Assembly: GCA_008828725.1 (NCBI GenBank)
Contig: MEHQ01002784.1
Span: 300,323-364,322 of the forward strand
Source: Saccharina japonica
Taxonomy: Eukaryota > Sar > Phaeophyceae > Laminariales > Laminariaceae
DNA: 64,000 nt
Direction of reading: 5' to 3'
This document shows positions 43,101 through 53,494 of this stretch, piece by piece. The position numbers were made by a program, and so were the translations under genes. The notes below the pieces were generated by a model, which was not told the origin of the DNA, made no database searches, and was given only the letters and a program-made list of their open reading frames with translations. Every line of letters begins with the position of its first letter. Positions within the stretch are counted from its first letter, which is position 1.

Positions 43101-46100
43101 ATAGTCACGTGACTCACCTAATATTTCCTTGCCCCGTCTTGCCGTGCCTTGACTTGTCTTACACTGAACGTGCGTGACGTAGGTAGAGGAGCTCATCGAC
43201 TGGCACAAGGTTCCGGACGATCCTATGTTCCAGCTCGTGTTCCCTCAGCCTGGCATGCTCTCACCTCATGACCTCCAACGCGCAGTGAGAGTATGCACGG
43301 ACGTCATCGCGCGCATATATGATTGATACTTTGGATCACTGGTATTCAATGAACACATCACACGTGACGGGCCATTCCTTCATTTTAGTAGTTGTGCCGT
43401 CTCATTATAAGCGCTGGGTGGGGAATACCTAGGACATTTCATTCCAGCGGAACAGGGCCACACGCACAAATTCAAAATTTGTTTATGTCCGTGCCTGAAG
43501 CATCCCTTCATTAAACCATTGCAATATACATTGTTATGGGATTGATGCGTCACGTTGTGCCATCCAGATAAGTTCAAGTCGTTGTTTAAGCGAGGCACAT
43601 GGCCGCTCGCGGTAGCGCTTAATTCCTCTACTGCTGCGCTTGATCAGACAGTGCATAGGCGGGTACTCTTTTGCGGTATGCTCGGTCTGCGACGGCAGTC
43701 GTGTACCTGACCTGGGCAACAGAAGCGGAGTACCGCAGATATAGTTGCAGCAGCGAGGAGTCGCGCTTTGGTTGGAGTGACATAAATCTCACTAGAGGGG
43801 GATCTGTCCACGGCCGCCGTGTGTCGTGCATGCTGGACATGCTATCATACTGTTTCGACCTATGCCATTTTGCACTTCGTTTCAACCACAAGCCATGTTC
43901 AACTACACAGCCCAACCCCCCCTTGCTTGAGGTGGGCTCGGTAATGGTTCGAGCGGTATAACTTTGTCCCCGGTTGGGGGTGTGGCGTGGGAAGGGGCAT
44001 GGTAGGAGCTGGGTCGGTAACCTGATCTATGAATTACACGACCTTGGACAAGGAATAACGACAATCTTCCCCTGACCATGTAATCGATCACCCGTGTGTG
44101 TTTGTCGCATCCAACTCGCCTGGGTCTTCCGGCCACAATCATGTTTATGGAAGTGACATCAATATATATCAACCATAGTTTTGTTACATACCTGGTAATG
44201 TATATCGTCAAATTTCTCAGTCATGCCTACATAACATACCTGCTGTATCCGAAGTATGTATTACTACACACATAAAAAAATGGTATTGTCGTCTACAAAA
44301 TACATTAATCAATCCATACCGATTCAAGACAGTTTTGAATCGCACACCGGTAAGCACAGCGTAGACATATTCTCTAGGCAAGTAGGTTATATTATGTACG
44401 TGTCACACACATGAATGAGTCGAATGTCGTTTTATGCAATAATAGCCAGTACAACCCCTTGGCGTGATCATCAGGTAATGCGTGCCAGCATACCGCGGAT
44501 AACGGTATGCCAGACGAGTTTAAGTAGCGCCAATTGTCATGGGGACGTGGTCGCTAATGCTGAAGGTTCCCTGTCAAGAGGGGGTGACTTAATTACCGCC
44601 CCAAACAGTTAGCAACACACCTTTCAAGTGATTTTCGTCCGAACGTCGGCTACTAAAGACTGGAACTGGTAGTTAGTGCGTGTACGTGTTTGCCGTCCGG
44701 CGGAAAACTAACCATTATTCTGCAATAAATCACTCATGCGCAGTTTATTCCCGGCACGCACGGATTGGAGAAGATAATGAGCGGTCTCTGGCGCACAGGA
44801 ATGCATGTATCTCTCTATATATACGAGCACACCCGTTTTGTTGGCCGTTGCCATGCATCCAGGCGATCGCTCGCGGTGGTTATTATACGAATGCTTGGAG
44901 TGAATGTCCAACAATATCTCTCGTGAAAAAGTAATACCCTGTGAAGCATATAGATTAGCGATGGTCTGCAGGCCTGTCGTCCAGCTGTATCCGTTCACGG
45001 GGCAACGAAGGTGTGATATCTGTGGTTCAAGAGTAGCTAAGGGGTGAAATCCGCCAGATAAATGGCCATCGAGTAGCCAATGCCTGCGTCCGCCTTACGT
45101 AAACCCGCCACCCCAAACCCCTTTCGTTTCCGTTCGCTTGGCTCGGGCAATGACTCGGCTCCAGATGTATTTCATCGACAAATGTGTTACGGGGCCGAAG
45201 TTGCGCGAAGAAATGGAGCGCATTCGAGCAGGCCTCAACCCGCACCCTGCAGGACAAAAAACACTTAACGTCCCCTCCCACGCGGGTGAACAGGTAACAC
45301 CACGTGTGTCAATTCCCACAGAGCCTTGAGTCTACCCTGTTCCGGGATCCGAGCTCCTAATGGAGTCATTACAGGGTAAAGGTTGAATGGCAACCTGTGT
45401 GGAATAAAGCTTGGAATTGAAGGGCTCTTGCAACACTTGTGAGGGTCATGAATATTTGTGGTTTATAAGGGGGCGTGCGCGCCTAAGTGCCCAAATATCT
45501 TAAGAATCTCTGGAGAACGAGAAGTAGCGTGTTGTTCAGGTTCTTGATTACAATGCTATATAGCTGTTTTTTCGGGATTTCAGAACTGCGCATATCGAGC
45601 ATAGCACGAGTTCTCACGATTTCAAACCCATATTCCCGCCGACGGCTTTGTGTCTTAATGTGTCTTCACACCTCGACTGTGACACTCAGAAAAAGGCACT
45701 GAGGAAGCTAACCAGGGGCAGCTTGGCGCACAACCAACCACAAATAGGCGACTTGTTGTTTTACATGTAACCAGACAACATGCTAGGTTTATGTAGTGTG
45801 TCATATTTGGTATTTCAGCTGTCCTACGATAACAAGTGTTGTTTGATTGACTAAACCGTGTGACGTGCCAGTCGTGTGAATTGTTTGGCCGTGTATCGGC
45901 AACCGTTTGCCCATTTTCGAAGACTCTGAATATGTGGAGGACGCGTTGAAGTCGCCGCGAACCCTGCGAGAGTCGTGCTTCCTGCAAATACTCAGGAATG
46001 TTTGCTACGCTTCGTTTGGTTGACCGTTTTATCCGAACCATCAACCAGGTCGACATGGAACACGATGTTGCTGAAGGAGAGTGGGATATTCCCTACTTAC

Positions 46101-47176
46101 CATCCAGAACGTCCCGCGGACCAGACGTTACCCCTCTTCTCCCTGCGGAGAACTTCAGTATAGAGGCGGCCTCATGTTTCCCATGCCTCTAATAATAAAA
46201 TGTAACAGCCCGAGCTCTATACTTCACCCCAAACGCGGCTTCGAAACGCCTTCAGTAGAAACCCGACGGTAAATCTCGTGGTTTAGGCATACCACAAACA
46301 CTAATCGCGACGCACAACATTGAGGAAACCAATGCACTGGGTGTACCTCCGCTGTTAAGATAGCGCGTCATTCGGAACGCCTTAGGCCCATTCTGTAGTC
46401 TTTTTGACAAACATGACTCTTAGGTGAAGGGGATGCAGCACAAGTACCGCGAGACAGTTCTTTTTTTTCCGATGGAGGCGCAGTATTGCCACACCTTCTG
46501 CACCTACTGCTTCCGGTGGGCGCAGTTCACGGCAGTGGGAAGCTCTCAGCAGTTTTCATCCAAGGACTCCCAACAGCTAAGGACCTACCTGCGAGCTAAC
46601 AGGTGGGTCTTGCCTCCGCTGGTCTAACGTTCGCTGTTGTTGTTAAGTTTGTTTTTCTGTTGCCATTTAGACTTTCCAAGTCATCTTGTAGGAGGTTTTC
46701 CCTCGGCGCTCTTCTAAACAATAGCAGGCGGAGTGGCCACGTGGTAACCGGTGTGGTGTCTCTATTGCCCCGGTAAGCGCCTTGCTGTGTTTAGCGTAGC
46801 GAGTTTGTCATTCCCACAGCTCGTCAATTCGAATCAAATGGTGCCTACTCGCGGCTGCGCCCTTCGGGCTGCGGGGAATGTTCGGGAAACAATCACGTCC
46901 TTTTTTCGAAGCAACCAGCCGAGAGATGAACCCTGGCACCACCGCCAGCAAAGCTGTCAGTCTACCGCTGGCACATAGGCAAGCTCGCACTTTCTGGTAT
47001 TGCTACGTTAGGTACGGCTATATGCAGAATCAATGTCAATCAACAAAACGTCGTTGACGAGGAATGTTTGGTCGCCGAAAACAATTCACTACTCTCGTGA
47101 CAACCGCAAATTGCTTTAGGTGCGTCAACTTTGTTACATCGCTGTTGACCTATATAACTTGGAAATGGTTAGAGTT

Positions 47177-47208
<32 letters not shown>

Positions 47209-50200
47209 GCTGCCGTTTCAGACTGCAAGATATATCCTATCAGTGCAGTGCATTGCTGTTCCTTACATGGAATTTTCATATAATGTATAGGCTGCAGGCG
47301 AGCTGACCACACCGCATGTCCTGTAGGGGGTACGTCAAGCTGGTAAGCAGGTGCGTATGTACTGTATAGGCAGGTAGGAAACTGTGGGTAAGCATCTCGA
47401 AGTGGGGTGGAAGGGTAATTAGGTAGGCAGGTAAGCGGTGGGTAGGCAGGTAGGCGTGGGTCTCAATACAGGTAGGTACTGTTAACGTGTGTCACAGCGA
47501 GTCAAGCTTGTTCCATATCTATGAGATAGGCCTTCGCATTCGTTAGTGGTTGTCGACGAGGCTGCTTCGAGGCAACGCGCTGGCGTATAGCCAGTTCGGC
47601 TACGCTTTTGTCCCATGCGCTATTTTAGCCCATCTACAATTCAAGCCGAGGCTACGTACGATCTGCATCTACCGACCGATCCACCAACTCATCCACCCAC
47701 GCACCCACCCACACATGACAGGTGGATATATACTCAAACGCACACGTATACCTCCACATAAGTAACAAACGGACACGCGCAACACAGCCGGTTTTATATG
47801 TTTACAAGGAAAACGATAGCCGACGGCAACCTAGTTGAGCTTATGCCGTCGACACTGTTGGTCGCGGTGCCAGCGGTCACTCTCGCACGAGTGCGCTATT
47901 TCGCGCTATTGCGTAGGAAACGTCGTTCACCGTCAAACCATACAGGTGCAACACAGCGTAGCAATCCATTGAGTGGTTGTGTTTACGTCAGTACGAACGA
48001 GTTCACATATCTAAGTGTTAGTGTTGGTGGAATCAGCGTACCGAAAGCAAACAATGTCTTTCCACAGAAACGACAACACCAACAACGACAACCGGAGCTA
48101 AACCACCCTCACCTCTCCCTCTGTCGCCAGAGACATCAGCGACGTTCTCTTCACAGGAGGCGACCCGATGGTGATGAACTCCGCCCAACTCTCTGCATAC
48201 GTAGACCCAATACTGCAAGATCCCACCTTGGACCACGTCGCTACTATCCGTTTCGGGACGAAGGCAGTGGCCTACTGGCCGTATCGCTTCGTCACCGACC
48301 CAGACGCCGACGATACCCTCCGACTTGTACAGAGGATCGTCGAAAGTGGAAGACACGTGTCCATTATGGCTCACTTCTCGCACCCCATCGAACTCACCGG
48401 TCCCGCGCCCCAGGTAAAAATGAAATGTGGTTACCCGGTTTCGTTTCCCTTGTTTTGGTTTCTCTTGTTCATGGGTGATCAGGACGTTGAAACCTGTGCT
48501 GCATGTTGCCGGATGGCACCAATGACCATAAATTCATATAAATAAGTAGTGTTTCAGATTGTTTGTGTAAGTGGTTTCGGGGCATTGCGTGTGGCCGTGA
48601 AATTGGAATGCCTGCTTCCAATATCGTTTGTGTGTTTGCCATCCGACTACGTGTAGCGCGAGCTTCAACGTTGATTGTTCATAGACGTTCTCGGAACGAA
48701 GAAAGCCAAGGGATTGCCTTAAGCGCGCCCCACACCCGCGCACATCCTCCCGCGCGCTTGCATGAGGACTGTTGGTCTCGTCGTTTGAGACACCGACATT
48801 CGGTAGTACTGTATCCCGGGTAGCTGAGAAGGCGAGGCGTTGCATTCTCCGCACGAGTTGATAGGCGGGGGGCGGTTAACTTTCCTTTGGAATTGTGCTG
48901 TTAACGCTTTAGAATGACATTTTATTTGCATCTTGTTAATGGCGTACTTTGCTATTAATATACAGTTTATATATATATACTATTCCGTTGCTGACGGAGT
49001 TAAGGTCAACCATACAACAATTACCCGGAATTGACATTTCGAGTGATATTATACAATGTACGGTCTCAGTGACCGTATCCTAGCGAACGTTTGACCAGTC
49101 GGCTCCTGAAGTGGTAGCCCTACGGTTTCACCTGAAAACGTTTCGCTTCTGCTGTCCCTCCTCTCCCTCGCCCTCATCCTTACACGTGGCGCTATAGTTA
49201 ACCCCAACGTGGCTGCGCGTTAGGCCCTTGAACTGGTTGTCCGGAAACAATTAGCGCTGCAGTACGTTATTGCCCCTGCTCACCCTACTTTCTACGTAGC
49301 TACAAAACAAACCTTAACGTGGCTCCACGGTACACCCCTATTACGCTGCACTTAGTCACACGTATATAGTATTATGTTGCGATGCCCCCCTCGATTCCTC
49401 CTCAAATGACTCCGTGGTAAACCTTGAATTGACTCCACGGTAAACTCTTTTTTAGTCGGCTTGTGTTTGAAACCTATTATACGATGCGATCTTCCCCACG
49501 CCCCGCCTATGCCTCAATATTGCCTAATGGTAAAACATAACGTGGTTGCACGGTGACCTCGACAAACAGGAAGCCATCCGACGCATCAGATCCACGGGCG
49601 CAAACGTCCGGACGCAGGCCCCCTTGATCAACCATGTTAACGCCGATCCAGCCACCTGGGCGAGCATGTGGAGGCTACAGACACGACTTGGTTGTATCCC
49701 TTACTACATGTTCGTCGAAAGGGACACCGGTGCTCGGCAATATTTCGAGGTGTGCGCCAATGTATGTGTGGGCGGTTCTTGTAGTTGTGTTCTCCTCTCC
49801 TTTTATTTTATTTGCGTGTTTCGTTTAGGCAATAATAATTAAATTGTAGTTCGAATGAACAAACATCCTGTTGAAGCCATCGCCCATTCAGGGTACATTG
49901 GTGACAGTGGGGTCGTCGTCGCCGATGATCAAACAAGTTCATGGACCATGGACAGGAGGTTTTGTCGCCTTGGGTGACGTCACCTGCGATCCAGGAATGT
50001 TTGGTGTCGTCGCGAAGAAGCGAATCATTCCTGGCACCATACGACCCGTTTAGGGTTAGGGTTACGGTTACTACTGCAATAACATCCTGCTACGTGGATG
50101 GACAGAGTTATGTATAGCATATTGTCAACGTCGGCCACATGCTACGGTTGGAATAATAATAGGCATGCCTATGACTGACGCCGTGGGTTTGCCGGATCAT

Positions 50201-53200
50201 GGTCCCCAGACGCCGCAACGGTTATTTTAGCCTGAACACGGTGCCTGCTACAACGAGCATAGCACGTTTTATGCCTAAACGTTTCTAACTGACCGGGCTC
50301 CTGAGCCCAATATCGATGGAATACCAAAAAATATATTTTATGTAGGTTCCGCGACGTACCTAGGCTATGGGACTAGTCGTCGGGTTTGAGCTTAGCTTTA
50401 TCTTAATTGGGTTTGGTCAGCGAGCCGTGTTGTAGGGTGGCGTGGATCAAAGCGCGAGGTTTCCGGAGCTTGTCATCCGGGACCCCGAACGACGTAGCAT
50501 GTGAATCGCACAGGATGCCGATATAGCGTTGTATCGTCGATGGCTTCAGATCGCACGTGGGGTCCGGCAAGAAGTACCCACAAAGGTACGAGACCAGCAT
50601 CACCACCTGGATGGCCGCCGCTACGGACAATCATTGGACCTTATCAGGGCACCCCAACGTGGGGAGAAAGGTTCCATACCATGCATCGTTCATGTAGGAT
50701 AGGACGGCTATACCGCGCGAAAGAATATGCACCGCTTCTGCCTCACCGAGTGAGTAGCAACACACCGGGCTCGCGTTCCTTTTGCTACATGCGTACCCCG
50801 TCTACCCATCTATACTCTGGGCCTTGTGTTGGAATATTTGGTGGCTCATGTTTCGGAATGGTGGCGTTGTAGTATGTGCTTTTATTTCCTTTGCTTTGCT
50901 TTGTTTCTGCATGGTAGGTTCACCCGACTTCGCTTTGCTTGTCTCGGCTCCGTTTTTATTTCGCTTTGCTGCTTTGCCTTGCCTTGCATCGTTCTGCTAT
51001 ATATCGCTTTGCTTCGCGTGATGTAGCGCTGTGTTTGTATACGTTGCGTTGCGTTCCTTTGCGTTTTGTCCACATAGGTGCAGTTCGGGTAACGGGATAG
51101 TATCGTCTTGACATAGAACACCGCACTACAAAGTGTACTGTGCGATATAAAATATGATTCACACCGTCCACCATTGTCAACTTCAAGCTGGTGCTGTTAT
51201 GTATAGCAGGCAACGACCCGGTCACACATAACTTTTTACCGCCTTCGAGAGCAAGTTATGCACTAATCAGCGCCGCGTGAAAACTCTGCCCCTTCCAACT
51301 CAAGCATCCCTGCCCTTTTGCGGTCGACCAAGCATAATCCATCACTCAATCTACCCAACATAGTACACCCAATCAATTCGTTTAAACGGTTCAAGCAACC
51401 AACTGAGCAAGCGGACCAGCCACTCAGCAAAACAAAACCAATCGATCAACGTCCATTTGTTGTAAGGTGCCTCTTGCCAAGGCGTACGAAATCTACAGTC
51501 AGGCAGCCGTATCCACTTCGGGAACTGTCCGCACCGTACGAGGACCCTCCATGTCGGCGACGCCCGGGAAGGTGCAGGTTGTCGGCATCACGACGATCGC
51601 GGGGGAGAAAGTGTTCGTCCTTCGATTCTTGCAAGCGCGCAACCCGGACTGGTGCAAGGAAGTCTTCTTTGCCAAGTGAGAAACATGCATTGTTATATGT
51701 TCGCAGACTGGTTCGAGCTGAAGAAAGCGATAGTTTCGCATTTTACCTATCCAACGACCGCTGGGCAGACGTAATTAGTGGTGTTCAGAGTATGTACTCT
51801 AGAGTCCAGTTTCAGAAACATTGATTAGGGCCACAGCTGCGTTCAGGCTCGTTGAAGTTATAGAAGAAAACATCACCAGGTATGTCGTAGTTTATTGTTT
51901 TGTCAAATGTTTGAAGAAAATCCCCTCGACTATTTTAGTAAAAGCTGCTGAAACGGGATATTTCATATGCACATGTGCAAGATGCTGATGTGGGGCATGT
52001 TTGTGGCAGGTGGCTGGAGGCCAATTCTAACAGATAGTATACCAGGTAGTCAAGTATGAAAATTTGCTTTTGTGTGCATCCTTCATTCTCCCCCCTCCCG
52101 CTGTTCCCCCCAAAATGCTCCATACCGGCATTGTAGGGATGCGAGGGTCTATGGTTGTACGACTACCACCATGCATAAAACTGAATTACACCCCCCCCTA
52201 TCCCCCCATGAATATATTTTATACTTACGGTGGGGTTGGCGTCGGTTGGCGACGACGCTGTACAACACGCCTGTCACTGCGTGAACTAGACAACCAGGGT
52301 ACCGTTTTTGATATTCTTGGCGGCCACCAAGGCTGGCGGTCGAGTTAGATCAGTGGTGCGTGGTGGAGAGCCTTTGCGCCGCACAAGCGGAACTGTCGTA
52401 TAACGTAGTGTTTATGGCAAGGCACTCACGAGGTAGTACATAGCACTCCCATTGCTGCCTCTGGAAGTGGCCACACCGGTCATGAAATTAACTCATTGAA
52501 GCTGTCATCCATAAGCAAGTTCGCCTGACAGGCGGTTCTTAGTAGAGTGCATCTCACCCTTCGTGCGACTCGCCCAACACTTCGCGGCGCTTCGCACGTG
52601 GTGCTAGCAACGTCTGTCTGGTCCGTGAAAACCCGACAATCTCCGTCCCGGCATTGTAGGGATGCGAGGGTGTATGGTCATACGACTGCGGCCATGCATG
52701 AAAATTGCGCACACCCCCCCCCTATAGTATGTATAAGTTGGGTTGGTGTCGGTCGGCAACGGCACTGTCAGATATGCCTCTCGTTACATGAGCTAGACCA
52801 CGGGGGTAGGCCAAGGTACTGTTTTGTTTCGTTTTGGCGGTCGATTACAGCTGGAAGTTGAGTCAGATCATTTGTGCGGGGTGGAGAACCCTTGTTCCGC
52901 ACAAGGGGAATTGTCGTATCACGTCCTGGTAGTGTTTATGGTTAGGCACTTACGAGGCAATACATAGCACCCTTATTGCTGCCTCTGGAAGTGGCCACAC
53001 CGGAATTAAAATTAACTCATTGAAGCTGACATCCATAAGCAAGTTAGCCTCACAGACGGTTCTTAGTAGAATGTAGCTCACCCTTCATGCGAATCGCCGA
53101 ACACCTCACGGCGCTTCGTGCTTGGTGCTAGCAATGCCTGCCTGGTCGGTGAAAATTACAGCAGTCATACTCCGTCCCGGCATTGTAGGGATGCGAGGGT

Positions 53201-53494
53201 GTATGGTCATTCGACTACGACCATGTATGAATATCGAGTACCCCTCATTGTTTCTTTTCCTGTCACTTCACCTACTCCTCCACCTTCTGACCGGATTTTA
53301 CTGGCCAAACCTAGCCATCGGGTCGGCACCTTGACATGAACGTCCGTTTTGTTACACACAAACACATATTTGACGAGAAGGCGATGTGGCTCGACGATCT
53401 CCGGCCAGCGTTCGGGCAGGAAACCTTTTTTTTCGAGGACGAATTTGTGCGGCTCGAGAACGACTGCGGCACAAGCGGGCAGTCGTCGGGATAG
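39944..53494 (+). CDS. KamA-family radical-SAM aminomutase (lysine 2,3-aminomutase-like), nine exons
   Basis: Proposed join: 39944-40190, 41933-42081, 43183-43290, 45165-45293, 46424-46602, 48131-48413, 49570-49749, 51467-51676, and a last exon starting at 53315 or 53378 and ending at 53494. All introns proposed are GT-AG and all phases match (1,0,0,0,2,0,0,0), giving 554 or 533 residues. Family marks: CHTFCTYC (residues 233-240), which binds the 4Fe-4S cluster that cleaves SAM; TGGDP (279-283), typical of SAM binding; and SATPGKV with Lys460 where KamA enzymes hold pyridoxal phosphate. These enzymes move an amino group from C2 to C3 of an amino acid. The exact substrate is not evident. The first ~80 residues are not conserved in the family and look like an organelle-targeting leader. 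Confidence 0.9.
40191..41932 (+). other. Intron 1 of the KamA-family gene
   Basis: 1742 bp. Contains open frames on - (40227-40577) and + (41259-41552) without recognisable domains, and GTAC-rich DNA around 40660-40960. I see no mobile element in it. Confidence 0.65.
41933..42081 (+). CDS. KamA-family gene, exon 2
   Basis: Encodes LDIEPREYSIFTKSRIKDIF and ends VLPMRTNNYV, the conserved lead-in to the KamA core (homologs read VLPFxxNxYVV). The acceptor is TTTATGAAG before 41933; the donor GTACGG is at 42082. The open frame extends upstream without an ATG, which supports a spliced start. Confidence 0.85.
42082..43182 (+). other. Intron 2 of the KamA-family gene
   Basis: 1101 bp. Several short open frames on both strands and no recognised repeat or gene. 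Confidence 0.8.
43183..43290 (+). CDS. KamA-family gene, exon 3
   Basis: Encodes VEELIDWHKVPDDPMFQLVF and PQPGMLSPHDLQRAVR. ELIDW followed by a PDDPMFQL-like segment and FPQxxML is a hallmark of the family. Acceptor GACGTAG, donor GTATGC. Phase 0 at both ends. Confidence 0.9.
43291..45164 (+). other. Intron 3 of the KamA-family gene
   Basis: 1874 bp, the longest well-bounded intron. Short overlapping frames at 43628-44211 and 44680-44998 have no recognised domain. No repeat is identified. Confidence 0.8.
45165..45293 (+). CDS. KamA-family gene, exon 4
   Basis: Encodes MYFIDKCVTGPKLREEMERI and RAGLNPHPAGQKTLNVPSHA, ending GEQ. LNPHPAGQ is a conserved motif just before the radical-SAM core. 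Acceptor CTCCAG, donor GTAACA. Confidence 0.9.
45294..46423 (+). other. Intron 4 of the KamA-family gene
   Basis: 1130 bp. A 133-codon - strand frame at 45655-46056 and shorter + strand frames show no recognised domain. No repeat is identified. Confidence 0.8.
46424..46602 (+). CDS. KamA-family gene, exon 5 (iron-sulfur motif)
   Basis: Begins VKGMQHKYRETVLFFPMEAQ and contains CHTFCTYCFRWAQF; the three cysteines are encoded at 46487-46510. Acceptor ACTCTTAG; donor GTGGGT at 46603. Ends two bases into an arginine codon completed by exon 6. Confidence 0.95.
46603..48130 (+). other. Intron 5 of the KamA-family gene, with microsatellites
   Basis: 1528 bp. Holds a (GTT)n tract at 47176-47210 and a GGTAGGCAGGTA-type microsatellite at about 47360-47470. 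No gene is seen inside. Confidence 0.8.
48131..48413 (+). CDS. KamA-family gene, exon 6 (TGGDP motif)
   Basis: Encodes RDISDVLFTGGDPMVMNSAQ, then IRFGTKAVAYWPYRFVTDPD and HVSIMAHFSHPIELTG. The glycine-rich TGGDP strand contacts SAM in radical-SAM proteins, and the IRFGTK and AHFSHP strands are barrel elements of the family. Acceptor CGCCAG, donor GTAAAA. Confidence 0.95.
48414..49569 (+). other. Intron 6 of the KamA-family gene, with ~110-bp imperfect repeats
   Basis: 1156 bp. The block AAAC(C/A)(T/C)(T/A)AACGTGG(C/T)T(C/G)CACGGT, with variants, occurs near 49200, 49308, 49420 and 49530. This marks four diverged repeats of roughly 110 bp before exon 7. The repeats are C/T-rich and may also serve as pyrimidine tracts. 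Confidence 0.6.
49570..49749 (+). CDS. KamA-family gene, exon 7
   Basis: Encodes EAIRRIRSTGANVRTQAPLI and GCIPYYMFVERDTGARQYFE, late barrel strands of the family. Acceptor AACAG. The donor could be GTGTGC at 49750, which joins FE directly to VPLA as in relatives. A stronger-looking GTATGT at 49762 would add four residues (VCAN) in frame. Confidence 0.9.
50403..50630 (-). pseudogene. Possible tyrosine-recombinase (Crypton-like) fragment in intron 7
   Basis: The - strand frame of 75 codons includes VVMLVSYLCGYFLPDPTCDL, then KPSTIQRYIGILCDSHATSF, then GVPDDKLRKPRALIHATLQH. An x-PSTIxRYIxxL segment followed by a region with xRxLxHA resembles the helical core-binding domain of tyrosine recombinases, including Cryptons and DIRS elements. 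The catalytic R-H-R-Y domain is not present. It lies antisense in intron 7 of the KamA-family gene. The match is by pattern only and could be wrong. Confidence 0.35.
51467..51676 (+). CDS. KamA-family gene, exon 8 (PGK region)
   Basis: Encodes VPLAKAYEIYSQAAVSTSGT, RGPSMSATPGKVQVVG and FVLRFLQARNPDWCKEVFFA followed by K. The lysine in PGK lies where lysine 2,3-aminomutase places its PLP-binding lysine. Acceptor TTGTAAG, donor GTGAGA. Confidence 0.9.
52117..52196 (+). mobile_element. SINE-like tail fragment in intron 8
   Basis: Carries only the family tail, from CATACCGGCATTGTAGGGAT through GCGAGGGTCTATGG and ACCATGCAT to ACACCCCCCC. It lies immediately upstream of, and in tandem with, the next copy. 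Confidence 0.65.
52228..52721 (+). mobile_element. SINE-like element A6 in intron 8
   Basis: A full-length copy in the same sense as the host gene. Head GCGTCGGTTGGCGACGACGC; then GCGTGAACTAGACAACCAGG; GGCGGCCACCAAGGCTGGCG; GTGCGCCGCACAAG-like block; GCTGTCATCCATAAGCAAGT; CTTCGCGGCGCTTCGCACGT region; and the tail CGGCATTGTAGGGATGCGAG. It ends in ACACCCCCCCCC. No gene is encoded. The distance to the next copy, tail to tail, is 529 bp. Confidence 0.75.
52735..53245 (+). mobile_element. SINE-like element A7 in intron 8
   Basis: A second full-length copy in tandem with A6 and in the same orientation, ending only about 70 bp before the candidate acceptor at 53314. Its tail ends GAGTACCCC, a shortened C-run. 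The placement of three tails in a row suggests tandem amplification after insertion, or repeated insertion at the C-run. Confidence 0.75.
53315..53494 (+). CDS. KamA-family gene, exon 9 (last; start uncertain)
   Basis: Encodes FDEKAMWLDDLRPAFGQETF and FFEDEFVRLENDCG, then a stop at 53492-53494. Relatives read FFAR-YDEKATWLDDL, so FDE is probably coding. No AG lies just before it. The AG at 53313-53314 keeps phase 0 and adds 18 residues before FDEK. The AG at 53376-53377 keeps phase 0 but drops FDE. Transcript data would decide. Confidence 0.8.
   Translation, partial: PSGRHLDMNVRFVTHKHIFDEKAMWLDDLRPAFGQETFFFEDEFVRLENDCGTSGQSSG

Noticed and set aside
47798-48478. 226-codon + strand open frame covering exon 6 of the KamA-family gene
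   Set aside because: It is in a different frame from the conserved RDISDVLFTGGDP reading and has no family match; a shadow of the real exon.
50050-50070. Telomere-like TTTAGGGTTAGGGTTACGG
   Set aside because: Only about two units, inside an intron of an intact gene; no array.
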